A stretch of DNA of 5,765 bases from an uncultured Roseiflexaceae bacterium (GCA_937988885.1 CALKHR010000139.1:1-5765), one strand, 5' to 3'. Numbered from the stretch's first letter, positions 1-5,300 are shown. Translations and numbers: made by a program. The notes: generated from the sequence alone by a model not told the origin.

Positions 1-117
1 GCACTGTTCACTGCTATGGACAAAAATGTCTTTGGCATGCGCAAATCCTTCCGTTGGTGTATCCACGTCATTCCCAAATACAGCTAAAAGTATAGAAAAT
101 TTGTTCGTTTTACGCAT
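1..117 (-). CDS. Possible partial hypothetical gene running off the left edge
   Basis: A minus-strand frame is open from about position 381 down to base 1, so it leaves the window without a stop. The only ATG in it is at 117-115 and gives a 39-residue fragment beginning MRKTNKFSILLAVFGNDVDT. No Shine-Dalgarno sequence precedes this ATG; the upstream bases are rich in T and G. The frame upstream of the ATG also reads through the repeat at 311-416, so that part is probably not coding. I recognise no family. The length of the open stretch (about 126 codons) is the only support, and a chance open frame in a spacer is quite possible. Confidence 0.2.
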   Translation of the reverse strand, partial: MRKTNKFSILLAVFGNDVDTPTEGFAHAKDIFVHSSEQC

Positions 118-310
118 CAACCAAAAGAACCAACTGAGGCCTGTTTTTTGAACAAGGAGGATTCTGAACTTGAGTACAGGTGGAATCTGAAAAAGGGGCG
201 AATCTTCCGGAGGATCTGATACCAAATCCGAATGATTACGTACACAAACAGCACGTGAATGTGATGGCGTGATGCAGGTTTTCAATCGATACCCACATCT
301 CTCGAAACAG

Positions 311-416
311 GTGATGTCGAGATGCTGCGCGTAGCAGCGCCCCGAAATCACAAAAAGAAGAAAGTACCTTGCTGCCGCAGGCTAAAACGAGTTTGTTACT
401 GACACTGTCCAACCGG
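311..416 (-). repeat. Hairpin-containing dispersed repeat, copy 1
   Basis: Read on the minus strand this stretch matches 5073-5160 of the plus strand. The best block is 369-388 against 5095-5114 (18 of 20 bases identical), followed in both copies by TTTTTG and then a hairpin of the same length. Here the hairpin is 311-328 paired with 334-351: 15 of 18 positions pair (one G-U) around the 5-base loop gcgta. Copy 1 has 12 extra bases (357-368) between the conserved block and TTTTTG. Similarity continues more weakly outward to a CCGRTTGG motif (409-416 here, 5073-5080 in copy 2). It is probably a REP- or MITE-like intergenic repeat of this genome; the outer ends are uncertain. Confidence 0.55.
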
Positions 417-567
417 ATTTAGTATGAGGAGAGAGGGGTATCAATCATCAATCAGATTTGGAAGAAGTAGAAGCGAGGAAACAGTGGGGAGAGCGAGGGT
501 CGAGTAGAACAAAACCCAGACGCATAAGGCGAGACAAGACGACAATGCAGTTAGTCATCTTCGAGCG

Positions 568-617
568 AATAAACACATCGCTCTGGCCCTTGCGAACACG
601 GCAGGGCGAGAGCGATG
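568..617 (-). terminator. Intrinsic terminator of the DAPG hydrolase-like gene
   Basis: On the minus strand, 25 bases after the stop codon at 642-644, an inverted repeat pairs 609-617 with 576-584 (9 perfect base pairs). After one mismatch it continues as GCCCT/AGGGC (603-607 with 586-590). The hairpin is followed on the minus strand by the T-rich run TGTTTATTC. Position, stem strength and the T-rich tail together fit a rho-independent terminator, though the T-run is interrupted. Confidence 0.6.
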
Positions 618-641
618 CCAAACATAGGCTCGCATGGCCCA

Positions 642-1367
642 CTAGAGCGCTTGCATCACCGAAGTAAGTTCACCTCGGTCTTGCCAGCGATCGTAAAAGC
701 TTGGGAGGAACTGTTCAAAGTGGCCCACTTCCTCAACGTTGTGCTGCAACCACGCCCGCCCCATATCCTCGGACATGACGAACATCGGTAGCGCGTAGCG
801 ATTCAGCAGCAGACGACCGAACAGCGAGTCGTGGCCCACCACAAGCCGCGATTCGTAGCGCGTGCCCAGCGGCGCGGCGATAAAATCGTGCTGCAGCGTA
901 GACATCTCCACACCCAGCGGCAGCAGCGGCGTCTGCAACTTGCCCATCGTGATGCTGGCCTGCTCCGTCGAGAGCAGAATGCCCGTCTCATCGAGCTTCA
1001 CCACCCGATCAACAATGTTCACCAGGTAGCGCGGGTTCTGCTGGAACGCCTCAACGATGAGCCGATACGTGCCGACGCCGCCCACACCATCGGCATCGCG
1101 GGTGAGGTCCTGGTAGAAGATATGGTCGCGCGGATGCCACACTCGGTAGCGCGGCAACACCCGCCCTTGGTACTCGATCAAACCATCGATGCGGGCAAAC
1201 CACCAAGCGAGCATTTCACGAGTGACGCCCTTGAGTAGATCGTGTTTTATGACAAGCTCTAACTGCCCATTCGGCAGCCGACTAACGCGCGTTGTCGCGC
1301 TGCTGAGCGGCTTTGGCTTCCAATATATCGGCAGTGGAGGTGCTACTGTCCATTGTTGATAGGACAT
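642..1367 (-). CDS. DAPG hydrolase (PhlG-like) family protein
   Basis: The 241-residue product resembles the family of PhlG, the zinc hydrolase that cleaves a C-C bond in 2,4-diacetylphloroglucinol to release acetate. Family-like landmarks are GVTREMLAWWFARIDG (47-62), WHPRDH (77-82), and HNVEEVGHFEQFLP (209-222) near the C terminus. By analogy, His78 or His82 together with His209 and Glu213 (an H-x3-E spacing, as in PhlG) should bind the metal. A further acidic ligand, perhaps Glu106 or Glu154, is my guess. There is no signal peptide, so it should act in the cytoplasm. The ATG has a strong AGGGAGG ribosome-binding site (1376-1382) 8 bases upstream, which settles the start. It stands alone, divergent from the copper genes and followed by its own terminator, so it is probably functionally separate. 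The real substrate is unknown; no phloroglucinol biosynthesis genes are in view. Confidence 0.7.
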   Translation of the reverse strand: MSYQQWTVAPPLPIYWKPKPLSSATTRVSRLPNGQLELVIKHDLLKGVTREMLAWWFARIDGLIEYQGRVLPRYRVWHPRDHIFYQDLTRDADGVGGVGTYRLIVEAFQQNPRYLVNIVDRVVKLDETGILLSTEQASITMGKLQTPLLPLGVEMSTLQHDFIAAPLGTRYESRLVVGHDSLFGRLLLNRYALPMFVMSEDMGRAWLQHNVEEVGHFEQFLPSFYDRWQDRGELTSVMQAL

Positions 1368-1589
1368 GGAATATGCCTCCCTAGGTATCTTTCGTCGTCG
1401 ATGTCACAATTCTCTATCCCTATAGACGTTTGAGGGGATGAAACGGCTACAATGCGATAGGAAATCGATGAAACGTTTGAAGTATGGCGAGATAGCTACG
1501 TGGTACAAAACAAATGCTTACCCGATCACGTTGAAGCGTTATGTTACTGCTCAATAAGATGCGATTTCTCACGTCGCCTAGCGGATCAT

Positions 1590-1602
1590 TTCACAGTGTG
1601 AA
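1590..1602. promoter_or_regulatory. Hyphenated palindrome, candidate operator
   Basis: TTCACA and TGTGAA flank a single central G, giving a perfect 6+1+6 palindrome about 72 bases upstream of the TATAAT box. It does not match the CopY or CueR copper-operator patterns that I know. It could bind a dimeric regulator of the downstream copper genes or of the divergent hydrolase gene. Short palindromes also arise by chance. Confidence 0.25.
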
Positions 1603-1674
1603 CAGCAAAAAATACCTAACGGTAGCGAGTATTCATAGTGCAAAATATGTATCGCATAGCTCATGAGTTTGCGG

Positions 1675-1680
1675 TATAAT
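1675..1680 (+). promoter_or_regulatory. Perfect -10 box (TATAAT) for the copper gene run
   Basis: A consensus TATAAT lies 31 bases before the GTG start at 1712. Initiation near 1687 would leave a leader of about 25 bases. The expected -35 position (about 1652-1657, tcgcat) is far from TTGACA and there is no TGn extension, so an activator may be needed. It is the best promoter candidate for the genes at 1712-5036. Confidence 0.45.
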
Positions 1681-1711
1681 ATCGGCAGGTTAGGTTCTAC
1701 GAGAGCGATAC

Positions 1712-2203
1712 GTGTCAGCGATTCCCGACAACCTTGTGTTCTTACGGCATTGGAACACGATGTTTCTGCGACTAGGCAAGCAGCATACAACACTGCTAGC
1801 GCTTGCATTGTTGGTCACGCTGCTCGAACCGCTCGTCTGTGTGCTGCACTGTACCCTGTGGGAGCCGATGCCGCATCATTCCCATAGCGCAGCGCACAAC
1901 CATCAGACACAACCCACTTCGTACAACCTCGTGTTTGCGCATACCTTCAGCGAGCAAGTGGCCGCGTTCCACAACCGTTCGATCCGTCAAATCACCACGC
2001 TGACGCAACTCACGCAGGCTTGTTCCGAACACCAAAATCATTTCCCTGTATTTGCCCAACCCTTCCACGAGTTTGCGGTGATACCGCTGCTGTTGGGCGG
2101 CATCCTCCTGATGCTGTGCCACTTCCTGGTGCTCCAAGCGCCTATGCTCACCCCTCGCTACGCCACGAATCTGCTCCGGCCCCCAATTCTCTACCACCCT
2201 TGA
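1712..2203 (+). CDS. His/Cys-rich two-span membrane protein, unknown family
   Basis: I do not recognise this 163-residue protein. It has two hydrophobic segments, about 27-46 and 122-142. Between them lies a loop rich in possible metal ligands: Cys43, His46-Cys47, then His55, 56, 58, 62 and 64, and further on Cys104, His107 and His110. A Met-Pro-His-His-x-His stretch just after the first span suggests binding of copper or another soft metal on the outer face; this is inference. The GTG start has no good ribosome-binding site. An ATG at 1760, which removes 16 residues and leaves both spans intact, is an equally reasonable start. It heads a co-directional run of copper genes and is separated from the SCO gene by 211 bases. 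It might be a small membrane copper-binding or sensing protein. Confidence 0.6.
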   Translation: MSAIPDNLVFLRHWNTMFLRLGKQHTTLLALALLVTLLEPLVCVLHCTLWEPMPHHSHSAAHNHQTQPTSYNLVFAHTFSEQVAAFHNRSIRQITTLTQLTQACSEHQNHFPVFAQPFHEFAVIPLLLGGILLMLCHFLVLQAPMLTPRYATNLLRPPILYHP

Positions 2204-2404
2204 GCGTGCGCTGAGCGATTCTCTATCGCCGAGGTGTGCGCTTCTTCCAACTCACTCTGTACCACGATCGCTGATCTCGGTGCGCAATGAGCACGCTATG
2301 CGCGAACTTGTGCGCCCTATTCCCCGATCCGGTGCGGTTATTCGTCGTCCCTTATGTTTACCTTCAACAGCCGATATGTTGCTGTTGTGACGAGTACCGT
2401 TTTT

Positions 2405-2409
2405 GAGGG
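2405..2409 (+). promoter_or_regulatory. Ribosome-binding site deciding the SCO start
   Basis: GAGGG lies 5 bases before the ATG at 2415. A TTG four codons upstream (2403) is in frame, but it overlaps this site and has none of its own, so the ATG is preferred. The resulting N terminus is a compact lipoprotein signal. Confidence 0.7.
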
Positions 2410-2414
2410 TGTAT

Positions 2415-3011
2415 ATGCGTACATCTGCTATCAAACTCTGTTTGGCGATGCTCCTGCTTGGGTTGCTGAGCGCCTGTGGAACCTATACCTTCCACGGCAC
2501 CGTGCTCGACCCGCCGAGCACCGCCCCCGACTTCACGCTCACCGATCACAACGGGCAGCCATGGAGTCTCAGCCAACAACGGGGCAAAGTCGTGCTGCTG
2601 TTCTTTGGCTTCACCTCCTGCCCCGATATCTGCCCGACCGCGATGTCCACGATGTCGGGTGTGCACCGCAAACTGGGCAAGGATGCCGAGCATATCCAAG
2701 TGGTGTTTGTCACGCTCGACCCCGAGCGCGATACGCAGGAGCGCTTGGCGGGCTACACCACGGGCTTCAACCCCACGTTTATGGGCTTATATGGCACACA
2801 GGCCGAACTCGATACGGTGATCAAGGCGTATGGCGTCACCGCGATTCGACGTGAGTTGCCCAATTCTGGATTGCAATACACCATCGACCACTCGCCATTC
2901 ATCTATGTGATCGATCAACAGGGGATCATGCGCGAGTTACTTCAAGATGGGATTCCCATCGACGATATGGTGAGTGATATTCGTTATTTAGTTCGCAATG
3001 GAGGCGCATAA
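2415..3011 (+). CDS. sco1: SCO1/SenC family copper chaperone lipoprotein
   Basis: The 198-residue product is a thioredoxin-fold SCO protein, which delivers copper to, and adjusts the redox state of, the CuA centre of cytochrome oxidase subunit II on the outer face of the membrane. The signal ends in a lipobox, LLSAC, with lipidated Cys21. The copper-binding motif is F-G-F-T-S-C-P-D-I-C-P, with the C-x3-C pair Cys69 and Cys73. The distal copper-ligand His is His159 in the segment I-D-H-S-P. The family motif T-L-D-P-E-R-D-T is at 100-107. Length and domain order are normal, so all three copper ligands are present and the protein should be functional. Its stop overlaps the next start (TAATG), so it is translationally coupled to the PCuAC gene. 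That fits the known partnership in which PCuAC and SCO act in sequence. Confidence 0.93.
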   Translation: MRTSAIKLCLAMLLLGLLSACGTYTFHGTVLDPPSTAPDFTLTDHNGQPWSLSQQRGKVVLLFFGFTSCPDICPTAMSTMSGVHRKLGKDAEHIQVVFVTLDPERDTQERLAGYTTGFNPTFMGLYGTQAELDTVIKAYGVTAIRRELPNSGLQYTIDHSPFIYVIDQQGIMRELLQDGIPIDDMVSDIRYLVRNGGA

Positions 3012-3490
3012 TGTCACGCTTACTGCTTGTTGTTGTTTTGATGAGCGCGCTTGTGCTGAGCGCGTGTGGGGCTACCGCCACGGCAGGTACGAAGATCGGT
3101 TCGCTTGAGGTGAGCGGCGTTTGGGCGCGCCCCTCTACTGGCGGCTCTGGCGGGATGCACGGTGATTCTGGCGCCACGATGAACGGTGCCGCGTATCTGC
3201 AGGTTCGCAATACAGGTTCAACAGCCGACCGCTTGATCAAGGCCACCAGCGATATCGCCGAGATGGTGGAACTGCACACGGTTGTGCGCGAGGGCGATGT
3301 GATGAAGATGGAGCCGGTGGAGGCTATCGACGTGCCCGCGAACGGCGAGGCGATCCTGAAACCGGGTGGCTTCCACATTATGTTGCTTGGTCTCAAGCAG
3401 GAACTTAAGGTTGGCGAGAAGTTCACGATCACGCTTCAGTTCGAGCAGGCTGGCACGGTTGAGGTGGAGGCCGAAGTTCGCAGCGAATAG
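3011..3490 (+). CDS. PCuAC family periplasmic copper chaperone lipoprotein
   Basis: The 159-residue product belongs to the PCu(A)C copper chaperones (DUF461), which carry Cu(I) outside the membrane and pass it to SCO or directly to the oxidase. The signature H-x10-M-x21-H-x-M is intact: His89, Met100, His122 and Met124, the last two inside LKPGGFHIMLLGLKQ. The signal peptide ends in LVLSAC, giving a lipid anchor at Cys19. A GGAGG site (3000-3004) sits 6 bases before the ATG, whose A is also the last base of the SCO stop codon. A Gly/Ser-rich insertion at 43-57 contains Met49, His50 and Met57, which could give a second soft-metal site; that is inference. A strong hairpin follows the stop. Confidence 0.93.
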   Translation: MSRLLLVVVLMSALVLSACGATATAGTKIGSLEVSGVWARPSTGGSGGMHGDSGATMNGAAYLQVRNTGSTADRLIKATSDIAEMVELHTVVREGDVMKMEPVEAIDVPANGEAILKPGGFHIMLLGLKQELKVGEKFTITLQFEQAGTVEVEAEVRSE

Positions 3491-3501
3491 CGTCTGCACG
3501 C

Positions 3502-3531
3502 GTGAGGGGATGCAGCGCGGCATCCCCTCAC
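3502..3531 (+). promoter_or_regulatory. Intercistronic hairpin after the PCuAC gene
   Basis: 3502-3513 pairs perfectly with 3520-3531 (12 base pairs) around the 6-base loop agcgcg, starting 12 bases after the PCuAC stop. No T-tract follows (next bases cgatatcg), so a classic intrinsic terminator is unlikely. It could protect the 3' end of the upstream message, act as a processing point, or attenuate transcription before the cupredoxin-like gene. Confidence 0.6.
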
Positions 3532-3549
3532 CGATATCGCGAGGTAGCT

Positions 3550-3918
3550 ATGGATACCGTATTACATCGAGCGCGACAGCACGCCGTTGCGATCGGCGCT
3601 GTGATGGTGATCGTGGCGCTGTTGGGCGGAGGATGGTGGTGGTTCTCGCAGCGTGGTCGCGAGGTAGTGTTCACTATCCCTGCACAAACGTCGGTACGGC
3701 TCGCGGCGGGTGAGGATGTGCAGGTGCTGCCCGAAACCATCGTGCTCAAACGGAACGATACGCTGATCATCCACAACGAAGATAGCGAGAGTGTGCAGAT
3801 CGGCCCGTTCTTGGTGATGCCAGGACAGCGTTTTATTCAACAGTACTACAACCGAGGAACGTACGAACTGCTCTGTAGCGTTCATAAAGGCGATCAGATT
3901 CGCATTATCGTCGAATAA
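3550..3918 (+). CDS. Membrane-anchored cupredoxin-like protein
   Basis: The 122-residue product has one N-terminal membrane span (about 12-32) followed by a small beta-rich domain of cupredoxin type facing outward. The C-terminal copper loop C-S-V-H (Cys109, His112) is present. In the usual pattern N-x-D-x3-H, the first histidine should fall at residue 82, but here it is Val (N76-E-D-S-E-S-V82). No Met follows His112, the protein ending K-G-D-Q-I-R-I-I-V-E. His75, Met90 or Gln116 could substitute, but that is speculation. A type 1 copper site may therefore be altered or lost. The start is the ATG with GAGGT (3541-3545) 4 bases upstream; a farther GTG at 3502 lies inside the hairpin and would add a non-signal-like N terminus. 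Position between the PCuAC and TlpA genes suggests a part in copper delivery or in docking to the oxidase. Confidence 0.75.
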   Translation: MDTVLHRARQHAVAIGAVMVIVALLGGGWWWFSQRGREVVFTIPAQTSVRLAAGEDVQVLPETIVLKRNDTLIIHNEDSESVQIGPFLVMPGQRFIQQYYNRGTYELLCSVHKGDQIRIIVE

Positions 3919-3930
3919 TGCTGATTGTGT

Positions 3931-3936
3931 TAGGTG
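3931..3936 (+). promoter_or_regulatory. Ribosome-binding site deciding the TlpA-like start
   Basis: TAGGTG lies 6 bases before the ATG at 3943. GTG 3934 and ATG 3937 are in frame too, but they overlap or touch this site, so 3943 is the likelier start. The signal peptide then begins M-K-H. Confidence 0.55.
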
Positions 3937-3942
3937 ATGTGT

Positions 3943-4509
3943 ATGAAACATGTTGTTCACTTGTCTCATCTGATGGTGTTGCTCGCAGCGCTCGTGCTGA
4001 GCGCCTGTGGGGGCAGCGCCGCGCCCGCACCAACACTCAGCACATCGGGGTTGGTAGCGACCCAGAGCGCGATGATCGATAAGGGCAGGGAGCGACCGCA
4101 GATCGGTCAAACGGCCCCCGACTTCCGCTACACGATGGCCGACGGCACCGAGCAGCGCCTGAGCGGCTTGCGGGGCAAGCGGGTGATCCTCAACTTCTGG
4201 GCGACTTGGTGTACACCCTGCAAGCACGAGATGCCTGTGCTACAAGGCGTTGCGACCGAGCAGGCCGATTCGTTGGTGGTGCTCGGCATCAATCGGTTGG
4301 AGAGCGCCGAGGCGATCGGGCGTTTCGCCGATGAGATGGGCCTGAGCTTCCCGCTGGTGACAAACGAGGATGGCGACATTACTGAGCGCTACGGGGCGCG
4401 CCAATTGCCGATGACTTACTTCATCGATAGCAATGGCACGATCAGCGCGCTGGTCCTTGGCCCCATCGATGCCGAGACAATCGCCAAACACCTTGCCGCA
4501 ATGAGCTAA
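3943..4509 (+). CDS. TlpA-type thioredoxin-like lipoprotein (thiol-disulfide reductase)
   Basis: The 188-residue product is an exported thioredoxin-fold protein of the TlpA/ResA/AhpC-TSA type. The lipobox LVLSAC puts the lipid anchor on Cys22, followed by a flexible Ala/Ser/Pro-rich linker to about residue 50. The redoxin domain starts at G-Q-T-A-P-D-F (55-61). The active site is N-F-W-A-T-W-C-T-P-C-K, with redox Cys90 and Cys93, and the cis-proline loop is at L-P156-M-T. Such proteins use electrons from membrane CcdA/DsbD partners to reduce Cys pairs in cytochrome maturation or, as with TlpA of Bradyrhizobium, in SCO and oxidase subunit II before copper loading. Lying with SCO and PCuAC genes, the latter role is the better inference. 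The gene starts 24 bases after the cupredoxin-like stop and ends just before a strong hairpin. No ccdA-like gene is visible here. Confidence 0.9.
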   Translation: MKHVVHLSHLMVLLAALVLSACGGSAAPAPTLSTSGLVATQSAMIDKGRERPQIGQTAPDFRYTMADGTEQRLSGLRGKRVILNFWATWCTPCKHEMPVLQGVATEQADSLVVLGINRLESAEAIGRFADEMGLSFPLVTNEDGDITERYGARQLPMTYFIDSNGTISALVLGPIDAETIAKHLAAMS

Positions 4510-4515
4510 CAGTTG

Positions 4516-4560
4516 TATGCTGAACAGGCCGCCACGCGATGAAGCGGTCTGTTCAGCATG
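4516..4560 (+). promoter_or_regulatory. Long intercistronic hairpin after the TlpA-like gene
   Basis: ATGCTGAACAG (4517-4527) pairs perfectly with CTGTTCAGCAT (4549-4559). Pairing continues inward through 4528-4532 and 4544-4548 with one G-U, giving a 16-base-pair stem and an 11-base loop. It begins 7 bases after the TlpA stop. No T-tract follows, so it may be a partial terminator, a stability element or a processing site. An in-frame ATG for the next gene (4539) lies inside the loop. Confidence 0.65.
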
Positions 4561-4574
4561 ATGGATCGACTATT

Positions 4575-5036
4575 GTGAAAGACACGATACAACAAGTGAA
4601 AGATTCGCAGGTTTCGCAGAACCTGTTGATGGTGATGATATTTATTGGTGCGGTTGCTGTGGGATGGTTCGGCTACCGCGCGCTGTTCCTAGCCTCACCC
4701 CCAAACGTCGCCGTGAACGAGACCTTTCAAAGCGACGATCTGAGGGTGACATTGCGCATCGACGAGTTGCTGGTGGGCGATCGTTCGATTGAGGTGCAGT
4801 TGAACGATTCCTCTGGCCGCGCAGTCGATGCAGATGCGGTGCGTCTGCGCGTCTCTATGGTGGAGATGAATATGGGCAATACGCTGATCGAGGCGGAGCG
4901 CATTGGCAAGGGGCGTTATCAGTTGCGCGGCCCGCTGTTCACGATGGGCGGCAATTGGACGGTGGAGATCATGGTGGAGCGCGCCAATCAGCCGACCGCA
5001 ACCGTCAGTAAGACCTTCTTTGTGACGCTCCCATAG
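4575..5036 (+). CDS. YtkA/FixH-like membrane-anchored protein
   Basis: The 153-residue product (numbered from the GTG) has one membrane span (about 17-38) and an exported beta-sandwich domain (about 48-153) resembling YtkA-like domains. These accompany CopC/CopD copper proteins, and FixH proteins of oxidase assembly are a related group. The landmark is V-S-M-V-E-M-N-M-G, with Met95, 98 and 100, followed by G-R-Y and then T-M-G-G-N-W-T-V. The methionines could touch Cu(I), but this cluster may simply be structural. Start choice is uncertain: ATG 4539 is in frame but sits in the loop of a 16-base-pair hairpin with no ribosome-binding site, while GTG 4575 has only a weak GGA 9 bases upstream. 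I prefer 4575. As the last gene of the run it probably supports oxidase assembly or copper handling; its biochemical role is not established. Confidence 0.75.
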   Translation: MKDTIQQVKDSQVSQNLLMVMIFIGAVAVGWFGYRALFLASPPNVAVNETFQSDDLRVTLRIDELLVGDRSIEVQLNDSSGRAVDADAVRLRVSMVEMNMGNTLIEAERIGKGRYQLRGPLFTMGGNWTVEIMVERANQPTATVSKTFFVTLP

Positions 5037-5072
5037 TTGTGTGCATTACGTATAGGCCTTGCGATACTCCCT

Positions 5073-5160
5073 CCGATTGGGTCATGAACATGTTGTTTTC
5101 GCCTGCGGCTGCAATTTTTGAGGTGTCGAGGCGTTGCGCGGAACAGCGCCTCGATACGGT
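5073..5160 (+). repeat. Hairpin-containing dispersed repeat, copy 2
   Basis: This is the inverted partner of 311-416. The shared core is 5095-5114, followed by TTTTTG (5115-5120) and a hairpin in which 5123-5136 pairs with 5144-5157 (14 pairs, two of them G-U) around loop cgcggaa. Against copy 1 the hairpin segment matches at 23 of 40 positions with no gap, and the differences gather in the loop and outer edges, so the structure is better conserved than the sequence. An 8-bp inverted repeat, TGAACATG (5085-5092) and CATGTTCA (5198-5205), encloses the core and could mark element ends, but copy 1 does not clearly share it. Confidence 0.55.
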
Positions 5161-5213
5161 TTGCGATGGTGCTAGCTATTGCGAGGCCGAAGCGCACCAT
5201 GTTCAGTAGAGGC

Positions 5214-5251
5214 GTGCTCACTCGGATTAGGGGCGGAGTGCACTATTTTTT
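5214..5251 (+). terminator. Probable intrinsic terminator of the copper gene run
   Basis: GTGC (5214-5217) and ACTC (5220-5223), separated by a two-base bulge, pair with GAGT-GCAC (5236-5243) around a 12-base loop. The stem is followed two bases later by TTTTTT (5246-5251) and further T-runs to about 5265. The bulge makes the stem weak, but the T-tract is good. It lies about 180 bases after the last stop codon of the copper run. Confidence 0.45.
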
Positions 5252-5300
5252 AAGTTTTTATCTTTTCTGATACTCATCCCCACGTCCCAAAAAGGATCGA

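Larger units (their letters stand above)
118..641. other. Gene-poor stretch of 524 bp
   Basis: No reading frame here has both a convincing start and a plausible product. The stretch holds the hairpin repeat (311-416) and the terminator of the 642-1367 gene (about 568-617). Two purine-rich Shine-Dalgarno look-alikes, aaggagg near 155 and ggagg near 209, lie on the plus strand, but the frames that follow close within a few codons. The remainder (about 420-555) is purine-rich on the plus strand and shows nothing I can name. Confidence 0.6.
1368..1711. other. Divergent intergenic region, 344 bp
   Basis: This spacer must carry the promoters of both the minus-strand hydrolase gene and the plus-strand copper run. 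Visible elements are the hydrolase ribosome-binding site at 1376-1382, a TATAAT box at 1675-1680, and a short palindrome at 1590-1602. Two short motifs also recur: ACGTTTGA at 1426-1433 and 1473-1480, and GATGAAACG at 1437-1445 and 1467-1475. I see no convincing small gene and no clear promoter on the minus strand. Confidence 0.55.

Noticed and set aside
448..667. Overlapping 60-70 codon frames on both strands at 448-667
   Set aside because: They run through the terminator of the hydrolase gene, overlap its 3' end, and have unlikely compositions and no ribosome-binding sites.
1578..1808. Minus-strand 76-codon frame across the TATAAT box
   Set aside because: It overlaps the start of the 1712 gene and the promoter region, and lacks a ribosome-binding site or recognisable domain.
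2270..2385. Short GC-rich inverted repeats between the 1712 gene and the SCO gene
   Set aside because: Stems are only 5-6 bp and rely on the self-complementary TGCGCA; no T-run and no promoter-like pair nearby.
3537..3547. Direct repeat TCGCGAGGTAG at 3537-3547 and again near 3657
   Set aside because: The second copy is within coding sequence (R-E-V) and the first is a ribosome-binding site; eleven bases of identity is easily coincidental.
5166..5200. ATGGTGC/GCACCAT inverted repeat near 5166-5200
   Set aside because: Only 7 bp with a 21-base loop and no T-run, so it gives no independent support for a terminator or operator.
4988..5221. Minus-strand 77-codon frame in the spacer after the YtkA-like gene
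   Set aside because: It overlaps the end of the YtkA-like gene and reads through repeat copy 2; it has no ribosome-binding site and its sequence resembles no family.
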